Virus record (IMG/VR): IMGVR_UViG_3300025435_000073
Span: 1 to 26,618 of that record
Origin: a virus
DNA length: 26,618 bases
Reading direction: 5' to 3' (one strand)
Both the position numbers and the translations under genes were made by a program. The stretch's first letter is position 1. The number at the start of each line of letters is the position of its first letter. This document shows positions 24,801-26,618 of the stretch, one piece after another. A model generated the notes under the pieces. It was not told the origin of the DNA and did not search any database. It saw nothing but the letters and a program-made list of their open reading frames with translations.

Positions 24801-26618
24801 GGACAGATGCACATATTGGTGAGATTTGGTGGGATCTTTCTACTATAAAATATACTTGGTATGAACAAGGTGACGTAACATATCGTAATCTCCAATGGGG
24901 ACAACTATTTCCAGGATCGATAGTCAATATATATGAATGGGTTGAATCAAAATATCTACCTAGCAAATATGCAACTTTGGCTGATACTACAGCAGGAATT
25001 GCCGCAGGAATAAGCGGTATTCCTAAAGATACATCTGACACCACATATAGCACAAAAACAAAATATGATAAAACTAGTGGAATAGTCACTACTTTATATT
25101 ATTTTTGGGTAAGCAACAGGAAAATAATTCCTTCTTTTAAGGGCAGGAACCTAAGTGCCAGTGATATAACTAAACTTATTGCTGATCCTAAAAGCCAAGG
25201 ATATGAGTTTGTTAGTATGACAAGCGAAAGCAGTCTTTCCTTAATAAACATTAAACCAAAATTAATAGGAACTAATATTTCTCTTAATTTCCAATTTTAT
25301 AAAATTGAAAATAGAGATTTAGCAGTACATAGAGAATATGCATTAATTGCTAAAGGAGACAGAGATTCGGTCATTCCGTCGATACTAGAAAACAAATGGT
25401 TTGATAGTTTGATAGGATTAGATATAGCTGGTAATCCCGTACCGGATACTAATTTAAGTATAAGGCAGAGATATGGAAATTCCAACAATCCAAGGCAATC
25501 TTGGTTTGTAAACAGGAACGAAGCACTAAAGCAATATATAGAATATGTTAATTCTGTATTAATATCATATAATTTATTAGATGAGGTTAACCTAACTAAT
25601 TTACAAAAAGAAGAATTAGCGCCATCTATACTATCCGGAGAAATAGATCTAATCGTTAATACGATAGAAGATCTAGCATATATAGGTACGAGTTCGTTGC
25701 GTACAGCACAGTTGTCATTAGCTATATCTAATGGACAAGTTATAGATGTTTATGTGATTGATTCGGGATTTGGTTACGGCAAAAATAAAATATATCAGAC
25801 TGATATATACGGTAATCCGATACTATGGTACGGTCCTACAGTAGAAATAACTGGTACTGGAACCGGAGCAAAAGTACAGCTTTACGTAGATGCTTATGGC
25901 AGTGTTGACGCCTACGGAACAGCGGAGGTTGTTAAGGGAGGAAGTGGATATGATAATGATATTAGTTCTACAGGAACTTCTATCTCTACGATAGCAACTG
26001 TTAGAGATTTTACAGTATTAGTAACATCAGATTCAGAAGCACTAGGTAGCTGGAGTATACATACTTGGTCATTCATAAGTTCTGTTGCTGCACAAACTTA
26101 CGCAGCAGCGGCACAAAATAGCTTTGCTCAGTTAGCACAAAATGCATTAAAACAGTGGACAAGGATTAAAACACAATCATATAATGTTAAAAGATACTGG
26201 TCTTTCGTTGATTGGTATGCTACTGGGTATACTGCACAATCGGACGTTAAACACATTATTAATCATACTAGTGACCTGGGTGGAACTAAGATAGATATAG
26301 GTGACCTAGTAAAAGTAACCAACGCCGGATTAGGAAATTGGCTGTTGCTATTGAGAGTTGCTGTAACCAACAATCCGGATTTTACTGTAGATTATCATGT
26401 AGTAGGTCAACAAAATGCTACTATACAATTTTCAACGGCGCTATACAATTATAACAACCAAGTTGGATATGATAAAATTTACAGTTATGACCTAGATCTT
26501 TATGATTCTAATCCTAGCCTAGAACTAAGGATAATATTAGAATCTATCAGGGATGACATATTTGTTAAGAATTTAAAGATTAATTACAATACTCTCTTCT
26601 TTAATAACGTACATTATG
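15821..26618 (+). CDS. Giant modular virion protein, right end outside window
   Basis: An uninterrupted frame of at least 3599 codons starting at ATG 15821 (GGAG 12 bases upstream), with no stop before the window edge; I translated it through and found no frameshift. The N-terminus HLPRFFRTEQNEKFLSGVLD and blocks NRGSRDRNPWTRNNRWFH (about 385), HPWEMQGFTVKPAWW (about 1215) and AAWRRSSEFPFSIVKAM (about 1312) look conserved with giant structural proteins of marine T4-like phages. Modules: cupredoxin-like segment (about 188-276), three CBM5/12-like segments (about 1536-1584, 1800-1841, 2311-2354), FG-GAP-like blades (about 2220-2920), GSGY-type repeats (about 3305-3386), then helical sequence. 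Sitting after gp6, where T4 has gp7-gp12, it may replace peripheral wedge or fibre proteins; that role is inference. Host-surface binding is suggested by the modules. Confidence 0.88.
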   Translation, partial: MASNDEYPLPVTIDDQNKRQSSRHLPRFFRTEQNEKFLSGVLDPLLQPGKLNRVNGYVGRKDIPNFNISDNYQSDVTTMRQYYQLEPGFVYQDPATGEPTWFADYLDYMNSLAFYGANTANHAKLNTEEAYAWDPSIDLDKFVNFREYYWLPSGPNPITIFGHQIATTSTFTITTINEGDRIDYLFTPDGLTANPRLTLYRGNTYTFKINAKNKPFSIKTQPITGNSYLYNTGVSRQNIDIGTITFTVPYEAPDLLYYIDNNDANSQGFIDIRDIDQDTELDVEKEILGKINYTSTSGISFINGLKLKFIGNITPVKYATGTWYVEGVGTAIRLISFDDLESTPLTNDPTDLPFDLQPFDTVPFDNANNYPTAKEYLVINRGSRDRNPWTRNNRWFHISVIETSALANNQIASPDQTTRAQRPIIEFLPDIKLHQFGWIAKKDVDLIDTTTKTVFRTIEGSLGYYVDGEPLLPGQRVLFTADTDPLVNGKIYTVSTIVVNTTRIKFLSAACTLVTPYQVTFTFDELIAAPPINVGYTVEGNSNANYSGLYNAISSTTSSITLIYPQNPGIFGNGITTGVYDNFGRRPQLTLIPAVDSDPNEGEVVYSKGGVNNKGSSFYYDGTVWQKAQQKTAINQAPLFDLFDKNSISFSDKTVYTNTSFSGNRIFGYRIGLGAADTELGFPLYYRSIDNVGDIEFEFDLENTDWNYVDGSALATVYSYQGFLRKYDLNGSFSFLNGWTATYRNLYQKAVRILEVTQATDLIAIDIFNNSANLSDINAQVYVNNIKRNDISRTNINGVAYIKFANGLSVGDQVVYKIQTTAEKNARGYYEVPYNWQNNPFNETLGYFTLGEAVDHVKTIVENNPRFSGNFPGTSNLSTIGNLAKYGHRFLQHAGSFPLAAYLITDKRNNVVDALKWTATQYTQFKKEFLRIAGVSAFEGTISERVDQILSEFSKSKYLDKSAFYFSDMAPCKGFTQRNYIVQDTRLPVFVIDSIFNPQSQTRRSVLIYVNDVQLTYLIDYNFSTTDAFVNISFPLNINDTVTIKDYASTNGSYIPYTPSKLGIYPSYAPRIYIDDTYITPVKVIQGHDGSITLAYNDYRDNLILEIEKRIYNTRRIAYNDNIFNMRDVIGGYFRSSFVSAFFTKNDIDNILLPDFLKWNSLINQDYNSNYYYEDGVSFTYNYSNSFAPDGATPLPGYWRAIYQYMYDTDRPHSHPWEMQGFTVKPAWWDTVYGPAPYTSENKVMWIAIERGIINTPGYRRTDSRYARSGLTNYLPVDDQGNLLSPLDSNLIKDFSLVNAKGIYSFGDGAPVEAAWRRSSEFPFSIVKAMCVLCGSDYIGKMWDRFTIKRNLAGQIYNANTGKRFNTADIVYPNTPLGDANDPNVARSMSNGLANIIDDYVFSLNAVSLDTYKNVISGLDSKLSHRLGAYTSKDKLNVLLDSRSPTASGTVFLPQDNYHVFYNQSSPVASVVYSGVLIEKLNFQGTQANQMSGDYLYTAPPIGYKVSGYDKKYGIFQILPPLKLKNDPTFNIGGVTEPFAEWTPNQFYNQGFIVKTNNRYYRAIVANTSSGNFALDAAKWASLSSLPITGGVTAINRTKFSDTTKTIPYGTILPDIQSVVDFLLGYQEKLKSNGFKFDQFNKDLGVTLDWLTSAKEFMFWSLQNWNSGAIITLSPSATYLQFNPTITASIDDFSSSAFEYSILKADGTPFKLNLIDIHRIDNGFTASPNNSGDGIYFVRANLIQREHVLLLDNISDFNDTVYDKVSGYRQGRVKLIGFKTGNWDGGYTTPGFMYDAATIITWQPFVDYNLGDIVSYKNNNYVAITNVPGSSDFKYKDWKQQTKTLPAGLMANWDYRVEQFRDFYNLDASIFDDNQKKLARHLIGYQDRPYLDNIIIDDVAQFKFYQGFIREKGTFNSITKLFDVLRSSGFSTVNLYEDWAFKVGDYGASDAYTEIEFPLDESQFRHNPQDVVLTINPEYQTDLTIYNVSSSMVTIKPSDYTATPFPTTAIDSSQKNYGIFKYQVAGYVRSDDVEHIIYNRAALLNYDITQFRNGDKIWLAYTENNDWDVLEYIKLDLTVTTWTVDFVTNSHIYLYCDTTLDLARGDVISLSNLDLIDGSYIIQSVSNNIITIYSLLTLATIPNIVTSGVIHRLASVRYKDLNSVSDKIYNKFDISGEKLWIDSDLSGNWLVLENTNAFFSSDKKSKEDEIIPYTKVDGQQNGYEIKISGNGLYMIVSSPFNGRGTVVIYKRPNNLSQWAYAQILKIPADFIDTISNDQFGISLEISYDGQMILVGAPYASNLRSFYKGVFDLYTLYNIGDIVKYSDGTNEFFYKAKVRVPGNGSSFLYQNWDLHNIYLGDPGGYQSTLSNQGVVFVFEYDRLYTNKFLEKVVLASSDPVANEHFGYKMKMVSDPVSNDTVLFVSAKDYSYDIFNKITTSSSTKSTTLHFANTTNILIGQEIFGIIDPVTGTAVNVKVVSVNQNGTTITVDQYVTVSSSQTLTFSLNAIGRVQVLRYNTTDGWRYNYINPFVKLPTVPGNFPPSSFSISSNSQYGYDLDCLSDLSIVAISAPGSGAGIVYVFKIESQTYSSVVSQLNGLGFISFGLFEVLSSETLTNGSLLNTVGGYITEGDAFGYKVILSGNSLIVTAPNNNSRGNHVGAIFNFQMLSSNSQISSAKYQLQQVIIPPVTNTYAYERFGTSLSIDPKGNILSIGAHGGPSVLDTTFDSYASALYQNYSFDLTEVTGINGTGPYYVDFNILPQLAAPAVDLYYTISGNDNGNYNGVFLATKSSETAITFEFLDFPGQFSTGTTVAVDTDLKYILDPNSETITPTTFDNNSTKFYDQIAFTGAVYVYNRFDNNFIYADRITPTNNLKAQDNFGFSLFTSSNCIVVGTPNRAFAGAVYGSVFVFNYTNTSWKILRSATPLVDVNKFKKSFYYNTKTNKLIGNLDLYDPAKGRIPGIADQEIKYQTYYDPAVYQYNGNTSLAINADQTWTDAHIGEIWWDLSTIKYTWYEQGDVTYRNLQWGQLFPGSIVNIYEWVESKYLPSKYATLADTTAGIAAGISGIPKDTSDTTYSTKTKYDKTSGIVTTLYYFWVSNRKIIPSFKGRNLSASDITKLIADPKSQGYEFVSMTSESSLSLINIKPKLIGTNISLNFQFYKIENRDLAVHREYALIAKGDRDSVIPSILENKWFDSLIGLDIAGNPVPDTNLSIRQRYGNSNNPRQSWFVNRNEALKQYIEYVNSVLISYNLLDEVNLTNLQKEELAPSILSGEIDLIVNTIEDLAYIGTSSLRTAQLSLAISNGQVIDVYVIDSGFGYGKNKIYQTDIYGNPILWYGPTVEITGTGTGAKVQLYVDAYGSVDAYGTAEVVKGGSGYDNDISSTGTSISTIATVRDFTVLVTSDSEALGSWSIHTWSFISSVAAQTYAAAAQNSFAQLAQNALKQWTRIKTQSYNVKRYWSFVDWYATGYTAQSDVKHIINHTSDLGGTKIDIGDLVKVTNAGLGNWLLLLRVAVTNNPDFTVDYHVVGQQNATIQFSTALYNYNNQVGYDKIYSYDLDLYDSNPSLELRIILESIRDDIFVKNLKINYNTLFFNNVHY
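16382..16650 (+). other. Cupredoxin-like domain segment within the giant protein
   Basis: Codes for residues about 188-276. The pattern PRLTLYRGNTYTFKINAKNK, then PFSIKT, ITFTVPYEAPDLLYY and a final GFIDI matches the edge and core strands of the cupredoxin-like beta-barrel common in marine phage and bacterial surface proteins. In copper-binding versions the strand after the first block carries His (HPF) and the last turn carries Cys/His; here these are KPF and YYIDNNDANSQG, so the metal site looks lost. Domain call is by pattern only. Confidence 0.5.
20428..20573 (+). other. CBM5/12-like module 1 in the giant protein
   Basis: Codes for residues about 1536-1584. EWTPNQFYNQGFIVKTNNRY, then YRAIVAN and DAAKWASL follow the chitin-binding type 3/CBM5-12 layout: W at the first strand, Y-x-x-G-x-x-V, N-x-x-YY-x-A, and a closing K/D-W. 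Confidence 0.5.
21218..21343 (+). other. CBM5/12-like module 2 in the giant protein
   Basis: Codes for residues about 1800-1841. TWQPFVDYNLGDIVSYKNNN, YVAITNVPGSS and YKDWKQ give a clean W ... Y-x-x-GD-x-V-x-Y-x-x-x-x-Y-x-A/V ... D-W pattern typical of small carbohydrate-binding modules. It is the best match of the three. Confidence 0.55.
22478..24580 (+). repeat. Array of FG-GAP/integrin-like propeller repeats in the giant protein
   Basis: About seven degenerate repeats of the type FG-x-S/K-[hydrophobic] ... [hydrophobic]3-GAP/SSP ... GA/GV-[VI]-YVF. Examples: NGYEIKISGNGLYMIVSSPF (22478 on), DQFGISLEISYDGQMILVGA (22646 on), EHFGYKMKMVSD (23014 on), QYGYDLDCLSDLSIVAISAP (23471 on), DAFGYKVILSGNSLIVTAPN (23711 on), ERFGTSLSIDPKGNILSIGA (23906 on) and DNFGFSLFTSSNCIVVGTPN (24449 on). 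Integrin-alpha-type beta-propellers have seven such blades. A third CBM5/12-like module (22751-22881, YNIGDIVKYSDGTNEFFYKA and YQNWDL) is inserted between blades two and three. Confidence 0.65.
25735..25980 (+). repeat. GSGY-type beta repeat segment in the giant protein
   Basis: Codes for residues about 3305-3386. Two copies of a motif of the form G-x-[IV]-x-x-V-x-V-x-x-x-G-x-GY are seen: GQVIDVYVIDSGFGYGKNKI and GTAEVVKGGSGYDND, joined by VEITGTGTGAKVQLYVDAYG. This motif recurs in marine phage structural proteins as short beta-rich linkers; the role here is unknown. Confidence 0.5.

Noticed and set aside
1-26618. CRISPR array, insertion sequence or long direct repeats
   Set aside because: No regularly spaced identical repeats, transposase gene or terminal inverted repeats were seen.

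Overview
The window is part of the genome of a T4-superfamily myovirus (contractile-tailed phage), most like the marine and aquatic T4-like phages. The evidence is the combination of T4 core genes recognisable from their motifs: the late sigma factor gp55, the recombination nuclease pair gp47/gp46, the baseplate proteins gp53, gp5, gp25 and gp6, and then one giant virion protein. The DNA is AT-rich, and nearly every base is coding. The host cannot be fixed from this window.

Layout. Positions 1-223 hold a possible C-terminal scrap of a plus-strand gene (3-101) followed by a GC-richer stretch with two clean hairpins. From 224 to 5226 all genes are on the minus strand and form one operon read right to left: gp55 sigma factor, gp47 (SbcD-like), gp46 (SbcC-like, start overlapping the gp47 stop), an unidentified 79-88 aa basic protein, a 148-aa GIY-YIG nuclease, and a free-standing GIY-YIG/NUMOD3 homing-type nuclease. 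A 72-bp divergent region (5227-5298) separates this from the plus-strand structural operon. It carries a sigma70-type promoter for the minus operon and, overlapping it, a T4-late-type AATAAATA box facing the structural genes.

The plus strand from 5299 to the end is a baseplate operon: a 301-aa tail/baseplate protein, gp53-like wedge protein, a 738-aa structural protein, a 1020-aa gp5-like hub spike with OB-fold, beta-helix needle and a C-terminal lytic domain, gp25, a 1159-aa gp6-like wedge protein, and a giant protein of at least 3599 codons that runs off the right edge without a stop.

How the genes work together: gp55 is expected to direct host RNA polymerase, early in the late phase, to AATAAATA-type promoters, of which three exact copies were seen, each upstream of a gene start in the right orientation (structural operon, gp6, homing endonuclease). 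gp46/gp47 resect DNA ends for recombination-dependent replication. The plus-strand genes build the baseplate and its peripheral attachments.

The most unusual part is the giant protein. By direct translation it contains a cupredoxin-like segment without obvious copper ligands, three segments resembling CBM5/12-type carbohydrate-binding modules, an array of about seven FG-GAP/integrin-like propeller blades, and a GSGY-type repeat segment, all in one uninterrupted frame.
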